Origin: Dyella sp. GSA-30
Lineage (GTDB): Bacteria > Pseudomonadota > Gammaproteobacteria > Xanthomonadales > Rhodanobacteraceae
Reading direction: 5' to 3'
DNA: 64,000 nt
Assembly: GCF_027924605.1 (NCBI RefSeq)
Contig: NZ_AP027042.1
Coordinates: 310,001-374,000 of the forward strand
Part shown: piece after piece, positions 1 to 7,701 of the stretch
Position numbering within the stretch: the stretch's first letter is position 1
How the letters are laid out: every line of letters begins with the position of its first letter
Position numbers and translations under genes: made by a program
The notes under the pieces: model-generated
Seen by the model: the letters and a program-made list of their open reading frames with translations, nothing else
Databases searched by the model: none
Told to the model about the DNA's origin: nothing

Positions 1-633
1 ACCTGCAAGAGCCGCTGGAGCGACATTCCCCTCGATCGCAAGAACGTCGCCTTTCCGGGCAAGGCATGGAACCGGCTCTTTGTCATGAATCAGTTTCATG
101 GCGTGAGCCTGGGTTTGCACGCGCGGCTGGACAATCGCTTTGACCGACTGCTCGATCGTGTCGACAACTATTGCGCGATCCCTGCCATGCGCAAGCCAAA
201 CTTCATCGCTGTCGACCACTACGAGCAGGGCGACGGCCTGGCATTTTCCGGTGTGGTGACTCAGGGAGGCGTGATCTTCTACAGAGACAACGCTGCCGGT
301 GGAGATATCGTTTGCGGAGTACCCGGTCGCGTTCATATCGACGCGAATATCAAAAATGGCGACTTCACGGGTTGCGAAAATGACGAGGCTCGCTCCGCCC
401 GCATTGCCAACTTGCCGGCAGGAACACGCATCAGCGTCTATGACTCGCCAGATGGCAATACAAGCGACGACTACACCACGATTGTGCTGCGCAAAGACGT
501 CACCAACCTGATCGTCCCGAGCTTCGAAACCACCGGCACAAATGCAGATTGGGAAATCACCTATCGCCGCAAGAACGGGCTGGACGGAAAGATCTCACGC
601 ATCGTGATCGATCCGCCGAGCAGCCGCCCATGA
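1..633 (+). CDS. C-terminal part of a PI-PLC-like secreted protein (5' end outside window)
   Basis: The frame is open from base 1, so this is the 3' end of a longer gene. Residues following the motif WNRLFVMNQFHG lead to RKPNFIAVDHYEQGD, which resembles the end of the phosphatidylinositol-specific phospholipase C X-domain TIM barrel, where such 'PNFIAVD' strands occur. After it comes a roughly 120-residue beta-rich tail with a CENDEARS motif, a conserved 'YDSPDG' turn and an NGLDGK near the end, reminiscent of small crystallin-like carbohydrate or calcium binding modules. The two catalytic histidines of the family would lie upstream of the window, so activity cannot be judged. The family assignment rests on motif recall and is moderate. 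The gene ends at a strong hairpin shared with the convergent neighbour. Confidence 0.55.
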   Translation, partial: TCKSRWSDIPLDRKNVAFPGKAWNRLFVMNQFHGVSLGLHARLDNRFDRLLDRVDNYCAIPAMRKPNFIAVDHYEQGDGLAFSGVVTQGGVIFYRDNAAGGDIVCGVPGRVHIDANIKNGDFTGCENDEARSARIANLPAGTRISVYDSPDGNTSDDYTTIVLRKDVTNLIVPSFETTGTNADWEITYRRKNGLDGKISRIVIDPPSSRP

Positions 634-641
634 CAGCGAAC

Positions 642-671
642 GCCAGGGCGCGACATCCAGCGCGCCCTGGC
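642..671. terminator. Perfect 11-bp stem-loop between convergent genes
   Basis: GCCAGGGCGCG and its exact reverse complement are separated by an 8-base loop in the 45-base gap between two converging genes. There is no T-run, so it may act as a bidirectional terminator or mRNA end-protecting hairpin rather than a classical intrinsic terminator. Confidence 0.55.
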
Positions 672-678
672 AGCAGGA

Positions 679-1443
679 TCAATCCGGCCAGAGAAATTCG
701 ACGTAGGTGTTGTTGAAATCAGGATGCTCGAAGTCACCGCCCAGCTTGGCGACAAGACCCGGCACGCCCTCGGCTTCCAGCGACTGGCCATCGACAAAGT
801 GGGCACCGAGCGCCTGCATGTCGGCCAGCCGTTCGCATAACTGCCCTGCGCGGTCGATATCACGATCGGGCACGTTACGCAGGCTGATATCCGGTCGACC
901 GAACTTGCGCATGCCACGCGTATGAACCCAGGACCGGCCGAGCTGGTCTTCGCCGTCGCGCATGATTAGCAGATGGTTGCGCGTGGGCGCGCCATCGGCG
1001 ATGAGGTAACGGCGACGCCATGCGTCCGCATCGAGCAGACTGACGATCTGTGGGTCGAAAATCGCGGTGCCGCCCACGTCGAGCAGGGCCGCCATCACAC
1101 CGAACGTATCACGCAGATAGCCGGTCGCCTGGCTGTCCTTGATGCGGCCACGGATCACCAGCACCTGCGGTGCGTCGAGCGCCAGCTTGTATGCCTCGGC
1201 GGCGTCTTCCTTGAGCATGCGACCCAGGCCGCCCTTGAGCGGGTAGCCTTCCCACTGGCGCAGCGCATTGTGGTGGTAGCTGGTCATCTCCACGCCATGC
1301 GGCAAGCCGTCGCTGCCATAGTCCTGCATCGGCGGGCGGCCGGTGCCGAAATTGCCGAAGACATAGAACTGCAGCAGGATTTCTTCGTCGCTGGGCTGCC
1401 AGTGCGGGCGCTGCCAGGCGGGGATGATGACGGGCTTGCTCAT
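679..1443 (-). CDS. Hypothetical protein, 254 residues
   Basis: Unrecognised soluble protein with no signal peptide and no membrane segment. It starts MSKPVIIPAWQRPHW and has several histidine- and aromatic-rich stretches (VEMTSYHHNALRQWEGYP near residue 50) and a C-terminal HPDFNNTYVEFLWPD. The central part reads like an alpha/beta fold with a VLVIRGRIKD strand. It lies 32 bp downstream of thymidine kinase on the same strand, so the two are probably co-transcribed. I cannot assign a family; the reading frame itself is well supported by composition and context. Confidence 0.75.
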   Translation of the reverse strand: MSKPVIIPAWQRPHWQPSDEEILLQFYVFGNFGTGRPPMQDYGSDGLPHGVEMTSYHHNALRQWEGYPLKGGLGRMLKEDAAEAYKLALDAPQVLVIRGRIKDSQATGYLRDTFGVMAALLDVGGTAIFDPQIVSLLDADAWRRRYLIADGAPTRNHLLIMRDGEDQLGRSWVHTRGMRKFGRPDISLRNVPDRDIDRAGQLCERLADMQALGAHFVDGQSLEAEGVPGLVAKLGGDFEHPDFNNTYVEFLWPD

Positions 1444-1475
1444 AGGGGGAATCCTTGTGGTGACAACGCGAGGGC

Positions 1476-2108
1476 TCAGGGCCGCTCGCCCAGCGGCAGC
1501 ACGGTCTGCTGCAATTCGATGCGACCGTGCCCCTCGGTGATGTTCTTGAACTCGGCGCGGCTGACCGAGACATAGCGGTCATTGCCGCCGATCTCAACCT
1601 GCGGGCCGTCGGTGACGGCGCGGCCCTGTTCATCTACGCGAACCACCATGGTGGCCTTGCGCCCGGTATGGCAGATCGTCTTGATCTCCTCCAGGTTGTC
1701 CGCCCAGGCCAACAGATAACGGCTCCCATCGAACAACTCGCCGCGGAAATCCGTACGCAGGCCATAGGCCAGCACCGGTATGTTCAGCTTGTCCACGACA
1801 TCGGAGAGCTGCCAGACCTGTGCCTTGGTCAGAAACTGCGCCTCGTCGACGAATACGCAGTGCAAGGCACCTTGCGCGGCGATATCGGCCTGTACCATGG
1901 CGAACAGATCCTCCTCGCCGGAGAACCGCCGCGCATTCGCCTTCAGGCCAATGCGCGAGGCCACGACACCCTCGCCAAAGCGGTTGTCCAGCGCCGGCGT
2001 GAGGATCAACGTGCGCATGCCACGCTCGTGATAGTTGTACGCGCTTTGCAGCAGCGTGGTGGTCTTTCCGGCATTCATCGCCGAATAGTAGAAATAGAGC
2101 TTGGCCAT
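1476..2108 (-). CDS. tdk: Thymidine kinase
   Basis: Type II thymidine kinase of 210 residues, which phosphorylates thymidine to dTMP in the salvage pathway. It begins [19 protein letters not shown], carrying the P-loop with G14-K15-T16. The Walker B/catalytic strand is [10 protein letters not shown], and the lid region follows with AYGLRTDF and [11 protein letters not shown] cysteine in ICHTGRKA fits one of the usual zinc ligands. I chose the ATG at 2108 because AGGTG lies just upstream of it and homologues start MAKLYF; an upstream in-frame start would add eight unsupported residues. Likely first gene of a two-gene transcript with the unknown 254-residue protein. Confidence 0.93.
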   Translation of the reverse strand: MAKLYFYYSAMNAGKTTTLLQSAYNYHERGMRTLILTPALDNRFGEGVVASRIGLKANARRFSGEEDLFAMVQADIAAQGALHCVFVDEAQFLTKAQVWQLSDVVDKLNIPVLAYGLRTDFRGELFDGSRYLLAWADNLEEIKTICHTGRKATMVVRVDEQGRAVTDGPQVEIGGNDRYVSVSRAEFKNITEGHGRIELQQTVLPLGERP

Positions 2109-2144
2109 GGTGCACCTATCAAACAGGTGCACATGGTAACCCCG

Positions 2145-3485
2145 TCAGGCGTCGTCTACCTGAGTCGTTCCCCCGGTGAAGGCCGTTCGGGCCTGCGCAA
2201 GGCGCAGCTTGCGCTCGGCCGCCCAGCGCGAGCGATCGCACAAGGCATGGATCGCGTAGACCAGCCTGAACACCTGCAGGCGCCACCACACCGGGAACGA
2301 GTCGAAGACATCGCCGGCCAGCATCGAGGTAACGCCTTGGTCCAGCTGCAGGAACCCTTTGGAATTGCGAAACAGGTGCTGCATCACCGGGCCGTTGAAC
2401 CGGTAGATAAAGAACGCGAAACGTCGCATGCCGGCACGTTGGCGGCGCTCCAGCCGGCGGATCAGGCGCATTTCCTGCCGTGGCTCGCGCAGGGCCTGGT
2501 CGATCACCGCCACGGCATTCTCGGCACCGCTCATGGCCAGGTACACGCCCGAGGAGAACACCGGATCGAGAAAGGCGAAGGCGTCGCCGATCAGCAGCCA
2601 GCCTGGACCGCCCATGCGTCCGGAGTCATAGGAGTAGTTGCCGGTGACGCGTACCTCGTCGCCGATCAACTCGGCCTGGCGCACGCGCTCCCACAGCGCC
2701 GGGTTCGACCGCAGCGTCTCCAGCAGAAACTCGGCCGGGCTGCCACGGCGCTGCTTGAGGTAATCGGGGCGACATACCGCGCCCACGCTCATCACGCCGT
2801 CGGGCAGCGGGATCATCCACATCCAGCCATGCGCAAAGCTGTAGATGCTGATGTTGCCGGCGTCCTCGCCACTGCGATAGGTCGCATTGTGGAAGTGGCC
2901 GAAGATGGCCGCGCTCTGGTGCTCCGGATTCTTGCGCTTGAGCTTCTTGCGACGCGACAGCAGAGCATCGCGGCCACTGGCATCGACGACATAACGTGTT
3001 GCCAGCTTGTAGGTGCGTCCGTCGTCGCTACGTACTTCCAGATGCGACTCACGCGAACCGGTCTGCTCGACCTGCACTACCTCGTGTCCCTCGCGGCCAT
3101 CGGCCCCGCTCTCGCACGCGTGCTTGAACAGCATCTGGTCGAAATCCTGGCGCCATACCTGGAATGCATGCGGCGGGCTTTCTCCAACCACGCGGCTGAA
3201 AGCATAGGTGTTGTAGCCGCGCGCGTTGTCCGCCTCGAAATCCGCGCCGGCCTTGTACACGCCCATGGCGCGCACCTTGTCCAGCACCCCAAGGCGTTCG
3301 AACACCGGCAGGTTCATCGGCAGCAAGGACTCGCCGATATGAAACCGCGGATGATGGGCTTTCTCCAGCACCACCACCTTGTAACCCCGTCGGGCCAGCA
3401 GCGTCGCGGCCGTACTCCCCGCCGGCCCGCCGCCAATGATGGCCACATCGCAACGCTCGAACGCTGCATCGTCCTGATTCGTCAT
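2145..3485 (-). CDS. Flavin-dependent halogenase-like FAD oxidoreductase
   Basis: 446-residue FAD protein. The N-terminal Rossmann motif is GGGPAGS (residues 18-24). WMWMIP at 221-226 matches the WxWxIP signature of flavin halogenases. F305, P308, S311 and G313 fit the FxxPxxSxG motif reported for this group, and K78 in GVYKAGADF sits where the halogenase catalytic lysine is expected. Non-halogenating relatives (geranylgeranyl-reductase-type enzymes) share the fold, so the substrate is unknown. Start chosen at 3485 because AGGGGA precedes it and the upstream open frame lacks homology features. It is divergent from rep with a 112-bp gap. No carrier protein or flavin reductase gene adjoins it. 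Confidence 0.75.
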   Translation of the reverse strand: MTNQDDAAFERCDVAIIGGGPAGSTAATLLARRGYKVVVLEKAHHPRFHIGESLLPMNLPVFERLGVLDKVRAMGVYKAGADFEADNARGYNTYAFSRVVGESPPHAFQVWRQDFDQMLFKHACESGADGREGHEVVQVEQTGSRESHLEVRSDDGRTYKLATRYVVDASGRDALLSRRKKLKRKNPEHQSAAIFGHFHNATYRSGEDAGNISIYSFAHGWMWMIPLPDGVMSVGAVCRPDYLKQRRGSPAEFLLETLRSNPALWERVRQAELIGDEVRVTGNYSYDSGRMGGPGWLLIGDAFAFLDPVFSSGVYLAMSGAENAVAVIDQALREPRQEMRLIRRLERRQRAGMRRFAFFIYRFNGPVMQHLFRNSKGFLQLDQGVTSMLAGDVFDSFPVWWRLQVFRLVYAIHALCDRSRWAAERKLRLAQARTAFTGGTTQVDDA

Positions 3486-3597
3486 GCTTTCGTCCCCTGG
3501 CCCGCCCTCTATGGCGCCCATCCATTGTTCCCAAGCCTCCAAGCGTAGCAGGTAGGCTCTGGTAACATCGGGTGCCGCCTCTCGCATCGTCCCGATC

Positions 3598-5580
3598 ATG
3601 CTCAATCCGCAACAATTGGCCGCCGTCGAACACTGCGACAGCCCGCTACTGGTGCTTGCCGGCGCGGGTTCCGGCAAGACCTCGGTGATCACGCAGAAAA
3701 TCGCGTACCTGATTGCGCGCAAGAAGCTTCCCGCCGCCAAGATCGCCGCGATCACCTTTACCAACAAGGCGGCCAAGGAAATGCGCGAGCGCGTGGCCAA
3801 GCTGATCAGCAGCGAGGACGCAGCAGCCCTGACCGTATGTACCTTCCACGCGCTGGGTCTGAAATTCCTGCAGATCGAGCACGCGCGCGCCAATCTGCGC
3901 AAAGGCTTCTCGGTACTCGACGCCGACGACAGCGAAAGCATCATCAAGGAGCTGGCGCCCAAGGGCATCAAGCCCGACGCCCTGTTCGCGCTGCGCAACC
4001 TGGTCAGCCGCGCCAAGAACTCGGGCCTGTCGCCGGCCCAGGCGCAGGCGGCCGCGCGCAGCCCGCGCGAGCAGGATGCGGCGATGATCTACGAGCTGTA
4101 TCAGGCCCGCCTGGCGGCATTCAACGCGGTGGATTTCGACGACCTGATCCGCCTGCCGCTGAATATCCTGGAGAACGACACCGAATGCCGCGATGGCTGG
4201 CGCGAACGCCTGCGCTATCTGCTGGTCGACGAATACCAGGACACCAACGATGCCCAATACCGGTTGCTCAAGGCGTTGGCTGGCGAGCGCGGCCGCATCA
4301 CCTGCGTGGGCGACGACGACCAGTCGATCTATGCCTGGCGCGGCGCCAATCCGGAAAATATCGACCAGCTCGGCCGCGACTGGCCGAACCTGCGCGTAAT
4401 CAAGCTGGAACAGAACTATCGCTGCGGCAAGCGCATCCTGCGCGCGGCCAACAAGCTGATCGCCAACAACCCGCATCTGCACGAAAAGAAACTGTGGAGC
4501 GACCACCCGGAAGGCCCGCAGATCCGCGTGCTGGAGTGCAAGGAAAACGAACACGAAGCCGAACGCGTCGCCGCCATCGCCACCACCCTGGCGGAAAAGC
4601 ACAAGGCACGCTGGCACGATATCGCCATCCTTTATCGCGGTAATTTCCAGGCGCGCCCGCTGGAGAAAGCACTGCGTCTGGCACGCATTCCGTATCACCT
4701 CACCGGCGCACTGTCGTTCCTGGACCGCGCCGAAGTCAAAGATCTGCTTTGCTACTTGCGCCTGTTGACCAATCCTAGCGACGACGCGGCGTTTCTGCGC
4801 GTAGTCAACGTACCCAAGCGCGAGATCGGCGCCACCACGCTGGAAAAACTCGGCCAGATCGCGCAGACCAAGCACGCATCTCTGCTCGATGCGGCCCGCA
4901 GCGACGCCGTCTTGCGCCAGCTCACGCCACGCCCTGCCGCTGCACTGGCATCGTTCACCAACCTCCTCGACGAACTGCGCAGCGCAGCACAACACGAAAG
5001 CGCCGCCGATCTGGTCGAAACCATTCTCAAGCGTACCGGTTACGCCGCGCAGATCGCCACCAGCACCACCGACGCCACATTGCGCGAACGCCGCCTGGGC
5101 AACCTGCGCGAACTGGCCGACTGGTTCCGCGCCATGCAGAAGGGCAACAACAGCGCCGGCGACCTCGCCGCCCAACTCGCCCTGCTCAGCCATGCCGACC
5201 GCGACGAGCCCGGCAACGCGGTGCGCATGATGACCCTGCACTCTGCCAAAGGGCTGGAATTTCGCTTCGTCTTTATCGTCGGCTGCGAAGACGGCACCTT
5301 GCCGCATGATGGCGCGATTGACGAAGGCCGCATCGACGAAGAGCGCCGCCTGATGTACGTCGGCATCACCCGTGCCAAGGAAATGCTGACCCTCTCGTGG
5401 TCGGCCAAGACCAAACGCTACGGCGAAGTGCACAGCAACCAACCCAGCCGCTTCCTGCACGAATTACCGCAGGACGACCTGCATTGGCAGGGCAAGGATC
5501 CGGAGGCGGACAAGGAGGTCGTGCGCGAGACGGCCGAGTCGCACATGGCGAAGATTGCGGCGATGCTGGCTGGAAACTGA
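3598..5580 (+). CDS. rep: ATP-dependent DNA helicase Rep
   Basis: 660-residue superfamily 1A 3'-5' DNA helicase, an accessory replicative motor that clears protein blocks ahead of the fork. Visible motifs, in order: the Q-motif and Walker A (AGAGSGKT, 21-28), AITFTNKAAKEM (Ia), LLVDEYQDTN (II), DDDQSIYAWRGA (III), EQNYRC (IV), MTLHSAKGLEF (V) and RRLMYVGITRA (VI). Length fits Rep rather than the roughly 720-residue UvrD or the larger PcrA-type proteins. It stands alone and is transcribed away from the halogenase-like gene. Confidence 0.95.
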   Translation: MLNPQQLAAVEHCDSPLLVLAGAGSGKTSVITQKIAYLIARKKLPAAKIAAITFTNKAAKEMRERVAKLISSEDAAALTVCTFHALGLKFLQIEHARANLRKGFSVLDADDSESIIKELAPKGIKPDALFALRNLVSRAKNSGLSPAQAQAAARSPREQDAAMIYELYQARLAAFNAVDFDDLIRLPLNILENDTECRDGWRERLRYLLVDEYQDTNDAQYRLLKALAGERGRITCVGDDDQSIYAWRGANPENIDQLGRDWPNLRVIKLEQNYRCGKRILRAANKLIANNPHLHEKKLWSDHPEGPQIRVLECKENEHEAERVAAIATTLAEKHKARWHDIAILYRGNFQARPLEKALRLARIPYHLTGALSFLDRAEVKDLLCYLRLLTNPSDDAAFLRVVNVPKREIGATTLEKLGQIAQTKHASLLDAARSDAVLRQLTPRPAAALASFTNLLDELRSAAQHESAADLVETILKRTGYAAQIATSTTDATLRERRLGNLRELADWFRAMQKGNNSAGDLAAQLALLSHADRDEPGNAVRMMTLHSAKGLEFRFVFIVGCEDGTLPHDGAIDEGRIDEERRLMYVGITRAKEMLTLSWSAKTKRYGEVHSNQPSRFLHELPQDDLHWQGKDPEADKEVVRETAESHMAKIAAMLAGN

Positions 5581-5666
5581 TGTTTGACGATGGCGTGACG
5601 GTGTTATTTTTGCCTCACGCCTGGAATGCGCTAACTGGAATCTTTCACTGATCGGGCGTGAAGTAC

Positions 5667-7241
5667 ATGTCAGATCCAAAGCAGATGTACGAACAGGCGA
5701 TCGCTGCCTTCAACCGGCGCGATTGGCGCAACGCACTCGACCTCACCAACAAACTCCTGCCCCTGGCTCCAGATCATGCTGCCTTGCATTACTTGAATGG
5801 CGTGGCGTCCCTGGAGCTGCAACTGCTGCCCGCGGCCGTAACCCATCTTGGCTACGCGAGTGAACTCGAACCCAGGAACGGTAACTACGGCGCGCAATTT
5901 GCCAGGTCGCTGCTTTCGCTCCGAATGACCAAGGAAGCCCTTACGACGGCGCATCGGACCATGGCCCTGGTCCCACGCGATGCCCAGACGCTCGATACCC
6001 TGGGCGTGGTTTTTTCGCTGTGCAATGCATATCAGCCAGCCGCCGATGCATTTCAGCAAGTAGTCGCCCTGGAGCCAAAGAACGCGCAGTACCGCTTCAA
6101 CTACGCGACGACCCTGATCGCGGTTGGCAACCTCGCCGACGCAGAGGAGCAGCTCGAAAGCTGCATCACGATCAACCCGGCCTTCTGGAACGCACACCTC
6201 ACGCTCGCCCAGATTCGTCGCCAGACATCGACGCACAATCACGTGGCTCGTCTGCGGGACTTGCTGCCAAGAACTGGCTCTGACCTTCAGGCCAGCATGC
6301 ATCTGCATTTGGCCCTGGGCAAGGAGTACGAAGACTTAGCGGATTATCCCCATGCCTTCGCACACTTTACTCAAGGCAAGGCGGCCGGCGGGCGCACCAA
6401 GAGTTATTCGATAGCTCGCGACGAAGCGCTCTTCTCGGCGTTGGTCGAAGCCTTCCCTAACCCCCTCGCCGAGACCTCGGGCTACGACACCGACGAACCC
6501 ATCTTCATCACCGGCATGCCGCGCAGCGGCACCACCGTGGTGGAACGCATCATCAGCAGCCATCCGGACGTCTTTTCGGCGGGCGAGCTACAGAATTTCG
6601 GCGTCGTATTGAAGCGCTCCTCCGGCAGCCAGACATTCTCGCTGCTAGACCCGGACACTGTCACTCGCTCGCTTCAGCTCGACTGGCAGCAAATCGGACA
6701 ACGCTATATCGACAGCACGCGACCGTTGACCGGATCGAAGCCACGCTTCATTGACAAGCTTCCACACAACTTCCTCTATGCCGGCTTTATCGCCAAGGCG
6801 CTACCGAAAGCCAAGATCATCTGCCTGCGCCGGCACCCGATGGATACTTGCCTGAGCAACTTCAGACAACTGTTCACGCTCAGCTCGCCGTACTACGACT
6901 ATTCATTCGATCTGCTCAACGTGGGGCGGTACTACGTGTTGTTCGATCGTCTGATGGCGCATTGGCAACACGTGCTGCCAGGCCGCATCCTCGAAGTCGA
7001 ATACGAGGCGCTGGTTGACGCCCAGGAGGCCGGCTCGCGCGAGATCATCCAGTTCTGCGGCCTTTCGTGGAACGATGCCTGTCTCGATTTCCACCAGAAC
7101 GCATCGCCGGTCGCTACGGCCAGCGCAGTCCAGGTAAGAGAGCCAATGAACCGCCGGACCATCGATCGCTGGCGCAACTACGAAGAGCAACTGGTCGAGT
7201 TGCACGCGCTCCTGCGCGGCGAAGGGATCGCGGTCGACTGA
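5667..7241 (+). CDS. TPR-sulfotransferase (first of a tandem pair)
   Basis: 524 residues. The N-terminal half (about residues 1-250) consists of degenerate TPR helices (LHYLNGVASLEL, DTLGVVFSLCNAY, FNYATTLIAVGN). The C-terminal half is a PAPS-dependent sulfotransferase domain with the 5'-phosphosulfate loop GMPRSGTT (283-290), SSHPDV next to it, and a later CLRRHPMDTCLSNFRQ segment typical of the 3'-phosphate binding region. Such proteins transfer sulfate from PAPS to an unknown acceptor, perhaps a protein or polysaccharide. I chose ATG 5667 rather than the GTG nine bases earlier because it aligns with the paralogue's MTDPAQTYEQA. No PAPS synthesis genes are nearby. Confidence 0.88.
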   Translation: MSDPKQMYEQAIAAFNRRDWRNALDLTNKLLPLAPDHAALHYLNGVASLELQLLPAAVTHLGYASELEPRNGNYGAQFARSLLSLRMTKEALTTAHRTMALVPRDAQTLDTLGVVFSLCNAYQPAADAFQQVVALEPKNAQYRFNYATTLIAVGNLADAEEQLESCITINPAFWNAHLTLAQIRRQTSTHNHVARLRDLLPRTGSDLQASMHLHLALGKEYEDLADYPHAFAHFTQGKAAGGRTKSYSIARDEALFSALVEAFPNPLAETSGYDTDEPIFITGMPRSGTTVVERIISSHPDVFSAGELQNFGVVLKRSSGSQTFSLLDPDTVTRSLQLDWQQIGQRYIDSTRPLTGSKPRFIDKLPHNFLYAGFIAKALPKAKIICLRRHPMDTCLSNFRQLFTLSSPYYDYSFDLLNVGRYYVLFDRLMAHWQHVLPGRILEVEYEALVDAQEAGSREIIQFCGLSWNDACLDFHQNASPVATASAVQVREPMNRRTIDRWRNYEEQLVELHALLRGEGIAVD

Positions 7242-7701
7242 GCTACCGGACAGCGATCCAAAAAAAGCCACGCCAATGGCGGAGCAACGACGCATAGATC
7301 GCTATTGTCGACTGAATCCAAATACACCTGCCGTTGCCATTACCGAGGAAGCACCGACCATCAAAGCCAAAGCTACGACCCAGCTAATTGCATCGACCTG
7401 CCGCCAGTACATGGTGTATCCCGCTTGCATGCAAAGGATTCGCAAGTGATCTTTTGAACGGGCAAAGCATCTCCGCCCATCGCGGCAGAATCAATAGATA
7501 AACTCGATTCCAAATAATCATTGCTACTTCACCTTCGGCGCCTTAATTATGTCGAATCCACGACTAAGGAAGTGGCCTGTGAGGCTGCCAAGCCGCATAT
7601 CGCAACCATCATGGCGACACTGGCGTGTGGCAAGTTTGTAACCCATGGTGGTAGCTACCAGTTAACATGATCGAATCTAAATTCCGTATTGGCCTTTGTC
7701 T
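7242..7701. other. 460-bp intergenic region between the sulfotransferase paralogues
   Basis: No gene with a clear ribosome binding site is seen. It is less GC-rich than its flanks. A 42-codon open frame lies on the minus strand (7302-7430, listed separately). The remainder holds no obvious terminator, so the downstream paralogue probably has its own promoter here. Confidence 0.5.
7302..7430 (-). CDS. Possible 42-residue small membrane protein
   Basis: Short minus-strand frame beginning MQAGYTMYWRQVD and continuing through a 20-residue hydrophobic stretch (ISWVVALALMVGASSVMA), ending GVFGFSRQ. The composition resembles a single-pass membrane microprotein, but neither candidate start (7430 or the internal ATG at 7412) has a convincing Shine-Dalgarno. 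It could equally be chance in a 460-bp spacer. Low confidence. Confidence 0.18.
   Translation of the reverse strand: MQAGYTMYWRQVDAISWVVALALMVGASSVMATAGVFGFSRQ

Noticed and set aside
1527-3548. 673-codon plus-strand frame opposite thymidine kinase and the halogenase-like gene
   Set aside because: It crosses two well-supported genes on the other strand and reads as their antisense shadow.
3646-5460. 604-codon minus-strand frame opposite rep
   Set aside because: Shadow of the Rep helicase gene.
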